Shown: positions 53,280-64,000 of the stretch, one piece after another
Layout: each line of letters opens with the position of its first letter
Position numbering within the stretch: position 1 is the stretch's first letter
Source: Orientallactaga sibirica
Taxonomy: Eukaryota > Chordata > Mammalia > Rodentia > Dipodidae
Reading direction: 5' to 3'
NCBI GenBank assembly: GCA_036365145.1
Contig: JAEOAD010000888.1
Coordinates: forward strand, 3,823,501 to 3,887,500
Length of the DNA stretch: 64,000 nt
Translations under genes and position numbers: made by a program
The notes under the pieces: model-generated
Database searches by the model: none
What the model saw: only the letters and a program-made list of their open reading frames with translations
What the model was told of the DNA's origin: nothing

Positions 53280-56200
53280 AAAGCAAAAGATAACACTGGA
53301 CTTGATGTCTACAGACAGGTTGAGAGGAACAGCAAGGGGCAGCAGCTTTCCCATGAGATGAAGGCTGAAGCACTGAGCCAGGCTGGGCTTCAAACTTATA
53401 GGGAGGTTCCTAAGAAAACAGAGTACCAGGTGCAGTAGATAAGGAACTTGTAGCTGTTTGTGTCCTTGTTCAGAATAGGCTTCTTTAGCCAGAAATGTCT
53501 AAGGGAGGATACTTAGATGGTTTCTGGTCCTTTAAGGCTATCTGAGCTAAGGTGAGTACATCAATCAGGGGAGGTATCAGGCCTTCAAGACCTATTAGTT
53601 TTAGGGACAGTTCTCTAGTTTTCAGGTACAGTCATTAGCCCTTCAATCAGCATGAGTCCAGGGGAATCTCTTCCAAAGCCTGAAAAAATGGTTAATTAGT
53701 AGAGAGATATTTGTAGTTGTGATGTGCAGTTAAGAAGAAATACAAGGCTGGAGAAATGGCTTAGCGGTTAAGGTGTTTGCCTGTGAAGCCAAAGGATCAC
53801 GGTTCGATTCTCCAGGACCCACATAAGCCAGATTCACAAGGGGCACATTCATCTGGAGTTCGTTTTCAGTGGCTAGAGGCCCTGGCGTGCCCTTTCTCTC
53901 TTTGTCTGCCTCTCTTCTATCTCTCTCTCTCTGCTTGCAAATAAATAAATTAAAAAAAAAATTTTTTTTAAAGAAGAAATAGGGCTGGAGAGATGGCTTA
54001 GCGGTTAATGCGCCTGCCTCCTAAGCCTAAGAACGCTGGTTCCAATCTCCAGCGGCTCCAATCTCCAGGTCCCACGTTTAGCCAGATGCAAAGTGACACA
54101 AGGGCACAATACTGCACTTGACCACAAGGGGGCGCACACATCTGATTTTCATACCTCTATTATTTTGGAGTTCTGTTTGAACATCCCAGGTACTGAAGAA
54201 TTGTCTACAGATGTCCATTATTCAAGCAGCTGAGAGGCTGCTGAGGCGCCCATCTCTATCTGTATGGTACATAACCATATAACATATGTTAACATAAAAG
54301 TTTATTACAGTATACGACATAACTTTGGGCTAGAGACCTTTAACTATTTTATTTTTTTATTTTATTTTATTTTTAAACTTTTTATTTTATCTTTTTTTTT
54401 TTTTTTTTGGAGAGAGAGACAGAGAGGGGGGGAGGGAGGAAGACAGAGATGGGCACACGAGCAGTGTCTCAGCTGCTGCCAACGAAATCCAGATGTGTGC
54501 TGCCTCAGGCCAAGTTTTTGCTTTTGGCATTGCGCCCTTGTGTCACTTTGCATCTGGCTAAACGTGGGACCTGGAGATTGGAACCGCTGGAGATTGGAAC
54601 CAGTGTTCTTAGGGTTAGGAGGCAGGCGCCTTAACCCCTAAGCCATCTCTCCAGCCCTACATATTTTATTTTATTTTTATTTACTTATATGAGAGAGAGA
54701 GAATAAGGCAGAAGAAGAGAGAGAAACAATGGGCACACCAGGGCCTCCAGCCACTGCAGACAAACTAGACACATGTGCCACCTTGTGCATCTGGCTTACA
54801 TGGGTCCTGGGGAATCAAACTGGGGTCCTTTGGCTTTGCAGGCAAGTGCCTTAACCAACTAAGCCATCTCTCCAGCCCAGTATAGAAGCCTTTAAATTTT
54901 ATTTTATTATAATATGAGGTATGGCATTATAAGTAAATTTGCCACCTTATTATAGAGAATTGTTTGAACTATGTAAACAATTAAGGTGAGAAACAGCTTT
55001 TTAGAGGGTAGGCACATCTTTTTAAAAAATACTTATTTATTTTTCTTTATTTATTCAAAAGAGACAGAGAGAAAGAGGCAGACATAGAGAGATAATGGGT
55101 GCACCAGGGCCTCCAGTCACTGCAAACGAACTCCAGATGCATGTGCCACCTTGTGCATCTATCTGGCTTATGTGGCTCCTGGGGAATCAAGCCTCAAACC
55201 AGTGTCCTTAGGCTTCATAGGCAAGCACTTAACTACTAAGCCATTTCTCTAGCCCCACATCTTATTCTTTAAATATCTAATAGTTATAAGTACAGGCAGA
55301 ACATGTCAAGTAAGACAGCATAAAGTTTTGACATTTATCCGGGCGTGGTGGCACACACCTTTAATCCCAGCACTCAGGAGGCAGAGGTAGGAGGATTGCT
55401 ATGAATTTGAGACCACCCTGAGACTACATAATGAATTCCAGGTCAGCCTGGGCTAGAACAAGACCCTACCTTGAAAAACACACAGATCGAGAGTGAGTAC
55501 CTTGTCCTGAAGACTAATTTAATGAGAGTTTGGATGCAGATGGTCACATGGCAATGGCCTTTTGTCTGAAGTTCAAAAGTCTGGGAGGAGAGGGGAGGGA
55601 AAGAGAAATGTACTCCAGTGCATTACCCAAAGGGCTGTCAGAGACTCGGCTTAGCTCAGAGAGGGATTTCAGACATTCACCAGAGTATATCCCTGTCCAG
55701 AATTACTCAGTCTCCACAAACAAGCCACTGAGCTCACACAATCTGAGGATCAGAGTGAGAGGGAAAAGAGGAGAAAGCTACCAGCTATCAATCTGAGTTT
55801 ACACAGAGCACCAATAAAGTTCCCTGAGCCATGAGGCTGAATGAAACTCACACCACTCATGTAGACAAAGACCACAAAAGACCAAAGGTCTTAGGTCAGG
55901 CTAGTGGCTGTTTAGTCCAGAATAGTGAGCACTGTGAGCCTCTGTGTTCTCGCGAGAGTGAAACACTAGCAGGGAGATGGAGAGAGGGAGAGAGAAAAAG
56001 AAGGGGAAGACGCACAGTCCAAAAGCCCCAGAGGGCTCCAATCCAAGTCACGGCACCAAAATATAAGGCCTTTGAAAGACAAAAGAAAAAGGCAAACACT
56101 GGAATTGATCTCAACAGACAGAGAGACTGTTCATTGGAGTACAGCAACGAGGAGCTACAGCCTTCCCATGGGATGGAGGCTGAAGCACTGGGTTAGGCTG

Positions 56201-56551
56201 GGGCTCAAGCTTACAAAGAGGATCCTAAGAAAAATGGACTGGACTAGGTGCATGTTCAAGGGAATTAAATAAGGGACTTGTAGCTATTTGTGTCTTTGCT
56301 CAGAATAGGCTATTTTCAGCAAGAATTATCTAAGGGAGGATACCCAAGATAGTTTCTGTTCCTTCAAGGCCTTCTGAGTTAAAAGAAGTATATCAATCAC
56401 AGGACTTGTCAAGCTAGTCTGGGAATGCTAGTATGGGAATGGCTGCCTCTGATGTTTCTCTAAGGTCTTCTAATCTTAGGAACAATCATTAACCTTCTAG
56501 TTCCCTCTGGTTTTCAGGGATAGGATAGTTATTAACCCTTCACATCTGACA
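53280..56551 (-). mobile_element. Decayed endogenous retrovirus-like provirus
   Basis: Two related segments face the same way: about 56070-56551 and about 53280-53655. Just inside the upper one (minus-strand sense) is a primer-binding-site-like TGGTGCCGTGACTTGGAT at plus 56041-56058, one base from the tRNA-His type site I recall for HERV-H-like class I elements. It is followed by a pyrimidine-rich leader to about 55490. The upper segment starts TGTCAGATG in minus sense. No gag, pol or env frame was recognised, and SINEs occupy 53745-55480. LTR outer ends and target duplication are unclear. Confidence 0.5.
53741..55485. repeat. SINEs inside the provirus relic
   Basis: Sense B2 53745-53950; sense long-variant B2 53985-54270, its tail region disrupted; antisense long-variant B2 54400-54656; antisense B2 54670-54880 and 55030-55255; sense B1 55338-55480. 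Confidence 0.82.
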
Positions 56552-56865
56552 GAAAGCTGGAAAAAGCTATGCTGCACACAGCCCTATGGGGGAGAAAAGT
56601 CATCAATTATGATAAACAGTGAACATTGCAAGCCTTAAAACTGGCCAGCCAGGCCAAATGTGCCAACTGGTGCAATAGTGGGATGTTTGTTATGGGGGAA
56701 ACCAATCACTCTCTAATTGGACTGGAGTCCTGCTCTGTAGGAAGGGAATACATGCCTGGTACTGAAAATCTAGTCACAAGCCTATGGTGGGAGAGATCAT
56801 GAGCCCTAGCCTACTGTTGTCTGACTAAATACATATATTATGCTCACTAAAGTGCCCTGTAAGCA

Positions 56866-56896
<31 letters not shown>

Positions 56897-56994
56897 AGGG
56901 AGGGACTTGTGTGCTAGCCCAGGCTGACCTGGAATTCACTATGTAGTCTCAGGCTGGCCTTGAACTCCCAGTGATCCTCCGACCTTGGCCTCTT
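56552..56994. other. Low-copy sequence with (CT)n and a partial B1
   Basis: A (CT)n run lies at about 56865-56893, followed by an antisense partial B1 to about 56993. The rest is unassigned. Confidence 0.5.
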
Positions 56995-57648
56995 AAAAAG
57001 CAGCCTGCTTACAGCACACTCTTCCAGACACAAAATGACCTTGTAGTGCCTGGCACTATCTACACAAGACCCTCATAACAGGAAAAAATGACATTAAAAT
57101 AAAAAGAGAAGCTGGGGGCTGGAGAGATGGCTGAGCAATTAAGACACATGCCTGTGAAGCCTAAGGATCCAGGTTCAATTGCCCAGGTCCCATGTAAACC
57201 AGATGCACAAGGTGGCACATGCATCTGGACTTTGTTTGCAGTGGCTAGAGGCCCTGGTGCACCCATTTTTTCTCTTTCTGTCTATAATAAATAAAATAAA
57301 ATAAAATAAAATAAAATAAAATAAAATAAAAGAGACAGAAGCCAGGTGTGGAGGCACATGCCTTTAATCCCAGCACCCAGGAGGCAGAAGTAGGAGAATC
57401 ACTGTGAGTTTGAGGCCTCCCCTGAGACTACATAGTGAATTCCAGATCAGCCTGGACTAGAGTGAAACCCTACCTCAGGAAAAAAAAAAAAAAAAAAAAT
57501 AAAAATAAATAAATAAATAAACAAACAAAAAGAGACTTGAGAGGGAGAGGGAATATGATAGAGGGTGGATTTGTGGTACAGAAAGTGGGGGAGGGGAGGG
57601 AATTATCCTGGCTTATTTTCTATAATTGTGGAAGCAGTCAAGAAGTTA
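56995..57648 (+). mobile_element. L1 3' UTR interrupted by a B2 and a B1
   Basis: 56995-57113 (CCAGACACAAAATGACC, CACTATCTACACAAGACC) and 57531-57648 (GAGAGGGAGAGGGAATATG to GTCAAGAAGTTA) match the L1 3' end at 11760-12000. A sense B2 (57114-57300, with (AAAAT)n tail to 57332) and a sense B1 (57343-57490) sit between them. Confidence 0.8.
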
Positions 57649-57761
57649 GGGGAACTTCAGGCTAGATGGTGGCATAGGAGCCACACCAAACTGCCTAGGG
57701 AGGAAAATAAGCAGAAAAACAGCAAAATACACTCTTCTATCAAAAAGTGAAGGTGTATAAG

Positions 57762-57920
57762 CCAGGCGTGGTGGCACACGCCTTTAATCCCAGCACTTGG
57801 GAGTCAGAGGTAGGAGGATGGCCGTGAGTTCAAGGCCACCCTGAGACTACACAGTGAATTCCAGGTCAGCCTGAGCTAGAGTGAGACCCTACCTTAAAAA
57901 AAAAAAAAAAAAAAAAAAAA
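57762..57920 (+). mobile_element. B1 in the L1 5' leader, with 16-bp target duplication
   Basis: AAGTGAAGGTGTATAA occurs immediately before and after the B1 (about 57746-57761 and 57921-57936). Confidence 0.9.
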
Positions 57921-59476
57921 AGTGAAGGTGTATAAGTTATTACTAACAACAGCAGAGAAATAAGAGAGACTAAGATCTTCCAGAAAGGAGGAAACCAGCC
58001 AGAATTTCACCAAGGTGCCATCCATCCCCCTCAGCTGGCACAGAGCTGCAAGAGCAAAAACCAGGTGGAGGGATTTTCCACTCACATCAGCCTCCTCACA
58101 AAGAAACCTGAAGGGGAAGACAGCAGGGACCAGCTGAGCAGCTGCTGAAGGAGAACACAAATGGGAACAACTGAGCAGCTATGATACAACTCCAGGCATC
58201 CTGCACTGTCTCCCATACCCCAATCATCAGTGCCACAGCAAACTACCAGAGAACTCATTAAGTGCACCCCCACCACAGGCCATCCAGCACAGCTCATCAG
58301 AACACCAGATGCACAGGGCAACTCAAAGTGATTGAGGTATACACTAAACATTGAGATTGGAAGCCATCCTAAGAGGTAACAGGACCCACTTACACAAAGG
58401 TTGGTACATAGGCCTACACTGGAAGTGCTAATCTCTCCATGTCATGTCAGGTTATGCATTACATATTCTTGGTGGGCTTTGTCATTCTCAAATAAGCTGT
58501 ATTTGGTGTTGACTACTGTTGCCTTTGATGTTCCCTGATCCATAGGGCACTTGTCTTTTTCTCTTGTCACTGTTGGGGTCAGGATCTGACATGGCCCCAG
58601 GCTGACCTGGAAGCCATTTCAGACCAGAAATATTAATTTCCCAGTTGACAGGACTTTAGTTTTATTAGATTATCTGTTTGTTTTAATCCCCACTGCTGCA
58701 TAAATACTCTGTGCTGGTTTGGATTGAATGTGTGTGCTGCTTAGTTGAATTTTAGAATTTGTCTGTAAATTGCTCTACCCAGTATACCCGAATACTTCAA
58801 TAGCAGGCAAACTCAACACCTCGAGTCACTTCTGCTATTTTCTTGGAGTATAACACCTACACTTGGCACCTTAAACTCCTACCATGAAGATATATAAAGT
58901 CAGATTTACATGAGTAAGAACACAGCAGATAATTAGAAAACCCAACAATCAAATTAACTCAAGATACAAAAATCTGTGCATTATAATGCAAGAAGCACAA
59001 AAATTAAGATAATACAATCCCACCAAGAATTATAGATCCATCAGAAATGAACCCCATGAAACTTTTAGATAAAATGCCTGACAAAGATTTCAAAAAAAAA
59101 AAAGATTATATCTATATTCAAAGAAATCAAAGAAGAAATTAAAGGAATCAAAGAAGAAAACCAACTCCTGCAGGAAAACACAGGAAACCAACTTAATGAA
59201 ATAAGGAGGACAATACAAGATATGAGCAAAGAACTAGAAATAATGAAAAAAATACCAATCAGAAATATTAGAAATGAAAAACACAGTGAGTCAAATAGAA
59301 AACTCTAGAAAGTCTCACCAGTAGGATAGATCAAGCAGGAGACAGAATATCTAAACTGTAAGACCAGGTGGCAGATCTAATACAGTCCAACAAAGAGAAA
59401 GACAAACTAATAGAAAGGCATGAATGGGAATTTCAAGACATTTGGGACACTATGAAGAGATCAAAAATAAGAATTC

Positions 59477-59626
59477 AGCCGGGCGTGGTGGCGCACGCCT
59501 TTAATCCCAGCACTCGGGAGGCAGAGGTAGGAGGATCGCCATGAGTTCAAGGCCACCCTGAGACTACAGAGTTAATTCCAGGTCAGCCTGGGCCAGAGTG
59601 AGACCCTACCTCGAAAAACCAAAAAA
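59477..59626 (+). mobile_element. Young B1 in L1 ORF1, with target duplication
   Basis: Near-consensus B1 flanked by AAAATAAGAATTCA on both sides (about 59463-59476 and 59628-59641). It carries the TTAATTCC and GGGCCAGAG young-type marks. Confidence 0.9.
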
Positions 59627-59704
59627 AAAATAAGAATTCAGGGCATAGTAGAAGGAGAAGAATTTCACTTCAAAAGCATAGTAGGGATTTTCAACAAAAT
59701 CATA

Positions 59705-59986
59705 GAAGCCAGGTGTGGTGGCACACAACTTTAATCCTAGCACTTGGGAGGCAGAAATAGGTGTGGGTCTTTACTGTTTCCCAGGGTCATTGGCCACCAA
59801 TGTCCCCGGCAAGCGAGGGAGGAGTTGGGGGGGGCGGGGTAAGCAGGGTCCATCCTGAAGTGTCTGATGGTGCACTTGTTTATTCAAGGGGGGGGCCGGG
59901 CAATGCCTTTAAACACGGGAGGCAGAGGTAGGAGACTGTCTCATGGACAGCTGAGACTTGTTTATTCAGAGTGAGACCCTACGTAG

Positions 59987-60017
<31 letters not shown>

Positions 60018-60540
60018 GAGTGGGTTTATAACCACTTGAGGAAGGTTGAGATGGCACATACAGACTATATGGCATTTGGATACATAGTTTATGGGTTGCT
60101 ATCTAATTGGTTGTAAGGGAGATAGTGGTGGAAGAGCTGTGGGAGAGATGGCAGAAAGGCTACAGGACTTCAGCCACATAAGGGTCTCTCCGGCAGCTAG
60201 CCACTATTGCGGGGGGGGGGGCAAAGGCTGACTTATGGAATTGGTCAGAGCTTTTTGGGGGAGGGCCTCGCCAATCTGCCCACTCTGGGCAATGACAGGG
60301 CACACTACAACCTACAACCGAGTGTAGGCAAGGCTAGTCACCGTAGCCAGGGTGGGTTTCCGAAGATAGGGCCAGCTGCAACCCCACAGCCCAAGGTCCC
60401 CGGCTATGTCCAACAGTTCAGGCCAGCCTCCTCACAGTCCCAGCCCGTTCAGCAATGCCCAACAGATAGGTGGATTGTCTGAGTTTGAGGACTACATAGT
60501 GAATTTCAGGTCAGAGTGAGACCCTGCCTCAAAAAAAAAA
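59705..60540 (+). mobile_element. B1 split by an LTR
   Basis: The B1 5' part (59705-59761) and 3' part (60465-60540) join cleanly at GAAATAGG|TGGATTG when the 703-bp LTR is removed. Confidence 0.8.
59762..60464 (-). mobile_element. Solo LTR (class II/ERVK-like) with an inner broken B1
   Basis: In minus sense it runs TGTTGGGCATTGC to AAAGACCCACA, with a TATAAA (plus TTTATA at about 60025) and an AATAAA (plus TTTATT at 59878-59883) in LTR order. Flanks are AATAGG (59756-59761) and GATAGG (60465-60470), a 6-bp duplication with one change, the ERVK size. A B1 lies inside near 59890-60015. TGAATAAACAAGT occurs twice (plus ACTTGTTTATTCA near 59874 and 59967), so the poly(A)-signal stretch was itself copied. 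A 91-aa open frame at 60207-60482 on the plus strand lies within the LTR and is not a gene. Confidence 0.72.
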
Positions 60541-60548
60541 AAAAATCA

Positions 60549-60692
60549 AACTGGGCATGGTAGTGCACACCTTTAATCCCATCACTCAGAGGCAGAGGTG
60601 GGAGGATTGCCATGAGTTCAAGGCCACCCTGAGACTACAGAGTGAATTCCAGGTCAGCCTGGGCTAGAGCAAGACCCTACCTTGAAAAAAAT
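60549..60692 (+). mobile_element. B1 next to the LTR-split B1
   Basis: Sense B1 in the A-tail of the previous one. The L1 sequence ATCATAGAA is repeated before the first (about 59699) and after the second (about 60693), so both entered at one site. Confidence 0.8.
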
Positions 60693-60827
60693 ATCATAGA
60701 AGAAAACTTTCCCCAAATAGGGAAACTGATGTCAATACAGATACAGGAATCCTATAGAACACCAAACAGACAAAATGAGGAAAGAACCTCTCACCATCAT
60801 ATTATAATTAAAAATATAAAACAGTGC

Positions 60828-62545
60828 TGGAGAGATGGCCTAATGGTTAAGCACATGCCTGTGAAGCCTAAGGACCCCAGTTCAAGTCTTGATTCCCCAG
60901 GACCCATGTAAGTCAGATGCACAAGGTGGCACATGCATCTGGAGTTCATTTGCAGTGGCTGGAGGCCCTGGTGCACCCATTTTCTCTCTCTGTCTCTCTC
61001 TTTATCTGCCTCTTTCTCTCTCTGTCTTTCTGTTGCTAATAAGTAAATAAAAATAAAACAAAAATTTTTTTTTTGGTTTTTCGAGGTAGGGTCTCACTCT
61101 AGTCCAGGCTGACCTGGAATTCACTATGTAGTCTCAGGGTGGCCTCGAACTCTCGGCGATCCTCCTACCTCTGCCTCCCGAGTGCTGGGATTAAAGGCGT
61201 GCGCCACCACGCCCGGCCAAAATTTTTTTTTAATATACAGAACACACAAACCAAAGAAAATATATTGAAAGCAATTAGAGGAGTCAAGTCTCATAAAAGG
61301 CAAGCCCATTAGGATAACAGCAGATTACTCAACACAAACTTTAAAAGCCTTCTGGGCTGGGCCGGGCGTGGTGGCGCATGCCTTTAATCCCAGCACTCGG
61401 GAGGCAGAGGTAGGAGGATCACCGAGAGTTCAAGGCCACCGTGAGACTACATAGTTAATTCCAGGTCAGCCTGGACCAGAGTGAGACCCTACCTCAAAAA
61501 CAAAAACAAACAAACAAAAAAAGCCTTCTGGGCTTGGAATGATATATTCCATGTTCTGAAAGATAACAACTGTCAACCAAGATAACTTTATCCTGCAAAG
61601 TAATCCATCCAAATAGTGAAATAAGGATATTCCACAACAAATAGACTAAAGGAATATATGAACACTAAACCAGCTCTACAGAAAATACTAGAAAGGATCC
61701 TCCATGTGGACAAGAAAGAAGAGCACACACATAAGGAACCAGGAAAAAATAAACCATACTCAAATACTAGTTAATACAAAAGAGTAAAAGAAAACCTGGA
61801 AGAACTACAAAACAAGAAGAATGGCAAAAATAAATACACACCTTTCATTAATAACTTTTTTTTCCCCTGAGGTAGGGTTTCACTCTCCAGGCTGACCTGG
61901 AATTCACTATGTAGTCTCAGGGCAGCCTTGAACTCAATGGTGATCCTCCTACCTCTGCCTCCTGAGTGTTCGGATTAAAGGCATGCACCACTATATCCAG
62001 CTCTCATTAATTCTCAGTGGCCTCAATGCCCCAACCAAAAGACACAGGTTTGGAGATTGGGTTAAATAGCAGGATCCTTGGCCAGGGGTAATGGCACACA
62101 CTGTTAATCCCAGCACTAGGGAGGCAGAGGTAGGAGGATCTCCTGAGCTCAAGGCCAGCCTGAGACTACATGGTGAATTCCATGTCAGCCTGGGCTGGAG
62201 TGAGATCCTATCTTGAACCCCCCCCCAAAAAAAAATAGCAGTAGCCTTCAATTTGTTGCCTCCAAGAAACCCACCTTCCATAAAAGATAGACACTATCTT
62301 AGGGTGAAAGGTTGGAAAATGGTGTTTCAAGTAAATGGGCCTAGAAAACAAGCAGCTGTCGCTCACTATCCTAATATCTGCCAGGGTAGACTTCAAACCA
62401 ACATTAGTTAGGAAAGATAAGGTCACTTTAGCTGAGCATGGTGGCACATGCTTTCTTTAATCCTAGCACTTGGGAAGCAGAGGTAGGAGGGTTGCTAGAG
62501 CGAGAGCCCCTACTTCCAAAAAGCCAAAAAAAAAAAAAAAAAAAG
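60828..62545. repeat. Further SINEs inserted in the L1
   Basis: Sense B2 60830-61045; young antisense B1 61067-61218 in its A-rich tail; young sense B1 61361-61510 inside the ORF1 C-terminal domain; antisense B1 61866-62005; sense B1 62080-62235; short sense B1 62430-62540 flanked by AAGGTCACTTTA / AAGGTCACTTTA. Confidence 0.85.
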
Positions 62546-63504
62546 GTCACTTTATACTGATTATATGATTATACTGATTAAAGGAACACTCAAACAGGAG
62601 GACATTATAAGCCTAAACATATACCTAACATGGAGGTACAGATAACACCAAATACAACTGTAGTGGGTGACTTCAACACCCCACTCTCGTCAATTGACAG
62701 GTCATCCTGGCAAAAAATAAACAGAGAAGCATCTAGATTGAATGAGATCATAACAAATGGAGCTAACAGATAATTGCAGAACATTTCATCCAAATGCTGC
62801 AGAGTACAGCAGTACATGGAACATTCTCTAAAATAGGCCACATATTAGGACACAAAGCAAAAACCATCACAAATACAGGAAAATTGAAAAACTTCCTTGC
62901 ATTCTATCTGATCACAATGGGATTAAATTACAAATCAACAGCAAGAAAAGCTACAAAGCATACACAAAATCATGGAAACTAAACAATACACTACTAAATG
63001 ATGAATGGGTCAATGAAAAAAATCAAAAAGGAAATTAAAAATTCATAGAATCAAATGATAATGAGAACACAACATACCATAACCTTTGAGACACAATGAA
63101 GGCAGTGCTAAGAGGGAAATTTAGAACTTAGAGCTTTAAGTTCCTATATTAAGAAATTAGAAAGGTTGCAAGTAAACAATGCTTCCCCTTAAGGCCTTGG
63201 AAAAAGAAGAATAAGGCAAACAAAAATCATAAAAATAAGGCATACTAAAAATCAGTAGACAGGACGAAATAATAAAGATTAGGGCAGAAATTAATGAAAT
63301 AGAAACCAAAAACAATCCAAATAATCAATGAAACAAAAAATTGGTTATTTAAAAGGATAAACAAGATTGATAACCCTTAACAAATCTGACCAGAAGAAAG
63401 ATAGAAGAGACACAAATTAATAAAATTAAAGATGAAAAAGTCACCATTACAACAGATGCTAACGAAACTCAGAAAATCATAAAGACATAATTTAAGGATA
63501 TATA

Positions 63505-64000
63505 GTCCAGCCAGGTGTGGTGGCACACACCTTTACTCCCAGCACTAGGGAGGCAGAGGTAGGAGGATCGCCGAGAGTTCGCAGCCACCCTGAGACTACA
63601 TAGTGAATTCCAGGTCAGCCTGGAGACTAGATTGAAACCCTACCTCAGAAACCCCACACCCCAAAAAAAGAAAAGAATATATAAGTCCACTAAGTTTGAA
63701 AATCTGAAAGAAATAGATGATTTCCTAGAGTTATATCATCTACCAAAATTAAGTCAAGATGAGATTAACCATGAAAATAGACCTATAACAAGTACAGAGA
63801 TCCAAGCAGTTATTAAAAAATCTTGCAACTAAAAAATATCCAGAAGCCAGGCATGATGATGCACACCATTAATCCCAGCACTTGGGAGGCAGAGGTAGGA
63901 GGATCACCATGAATTCGATGCCACACTGAGACTACATAGTTAATTGCAGGTCAGCCTGGGCCAGAGTGAGACCCTACCTCAAAAAAAACAAACAAAAATA
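63505..64000 (+). repeat. Two sense B1s in the L1 ORF2 region
   Basis: B1 at about 63510-63670, between L1 sequences repeating a TATATAGTCCA / TATATAAGTCCA stretch (target duplication), and B1 at about 63845-63990 near the right edge. Confidence 0.82.

Larger units (their letters stand above)
57649..64000 (+). mobile_element. Decayed L1 LINE, 5' end through part of ORF2, runs off the right edge
   Basis: Starts with an L1-type leader (CTAGATGGTGGCATAGGAGC). The ORF1 region (about 58900-61800) shows a coiled-coil-like KEIKEEIKGIKEENQLLQEN, then an ENFPQIGKLMSIQIQESYRTP stretch, then the C-terminal domain in pieces. The ORF2 endonuclease region (about 62000-62900) shows a CLQETHL-like motif and VGDFNTPLSSIDRS; the endonuclease-RT linker (63680-63830) reads KFENLKEIDDFLELYHLP...RPITSTEIQAVIKK. 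Many stops and frameshifts make it inactive. B1, B2 and LTR insertions roughly double its length. Confidence 0.85.

Noticed and set aside
60207..60482. 91-aa frame rich in Gln and Pro
   Set aside because: Falls inside a solo LTR and its host B1, antisense to the LTR.

Overview
This is a mammalian, rodent-type nuclear window. The dominant sequence is two SINE families in well over 100 copies. One is a 7SL-derived B1 with a form distinct from mouse (starts GCCGGGCGTGGTGG, carries GAATTCCAGGTCAGCCTGG, ends ACCCTACCTCGAAAAACC). The other is a tRNA-derived B2-like element (starts GGCTGGAGAGATGGCTTAG, ends in AAATAAATA repeats). Rare ID/B4-type SINEs, L1 LINEs, several LTR relics and two old Tigger DNA-transposon relics fill the rest. 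B1 plus B2 indicates a myodont rodent; the particular variants look to me like a jerboa-type (dipodoid) genome, which is an inference.

The protein genes are three KRAB/C2H2 zinc-finger genes, all on the minus strand and each with the same three-exon, phase-1/phase-1 plan (KRAB-A, KRAB-B, one zinc-finger exon). They are ZNF764 (4429-6904, 406 aa, 7 fingers), ZNF688 (16632-20049, 282 aa, 2 fingers) and ZNF689 (35132-46036, 500 aa, 10 canonical fingers plus a degenerate one at each end). All three reading frames are intact through the inferred splice sites. The order matches the human 16p11.2 cluster, except that ZNF785, which I recall between ZNF688 and ZNF689, is not seen; a 50-bp relic of a KRAB-gene promoter at about 21367 may be its trace.

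Layout: 1-4.2 kb SINEs and a Tigger relic; 4.4-7.4 kb ZNF764 with its CpG-rich promoter and a tiny U6 retro-insertion; 8.1-9.5 kb a processed SLC25A39 pseudogene; 9.5-16.4 kb SINEs and a 5'-truncated L1; 16.6-20.8 kb ZNF688 and promoter; 21-35 kb SINEs, a second Tigger relic, a solo LTR, and low-copy sequence at 32.4-35.1 kb; 35.1-46.6 kb ZNF689, whose large intron holds a 2.95-kb tandem duplication; 46.6-53 kb SINEs and a 1.34-kb tandem duplication; 53.3-56.6 kb a decayed provirus-like element; 57-64 kb an L1 3' end followed head-to-tail by a decayed L1 that runs off the right edge and is riddled with nested SINE and LTR insertions.

The three KRAB genes share more than their proteins. Each promoter carries the same ETS-like plus YY1-like composite (CCGGAAGNTGCCTTC, then ATGG 6-7 nt later), and the ZNF764 and ZNF688 KRAB-A exons are identical over 139 of 140 bp, which suggests gene conversion. 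I see no bacterial-type features, CRISPR, rRNA or functional tRNA, and nothing that amounts to a wholly new molecular system; the best leads are the shared promoter module and the local duplication and conversion history.
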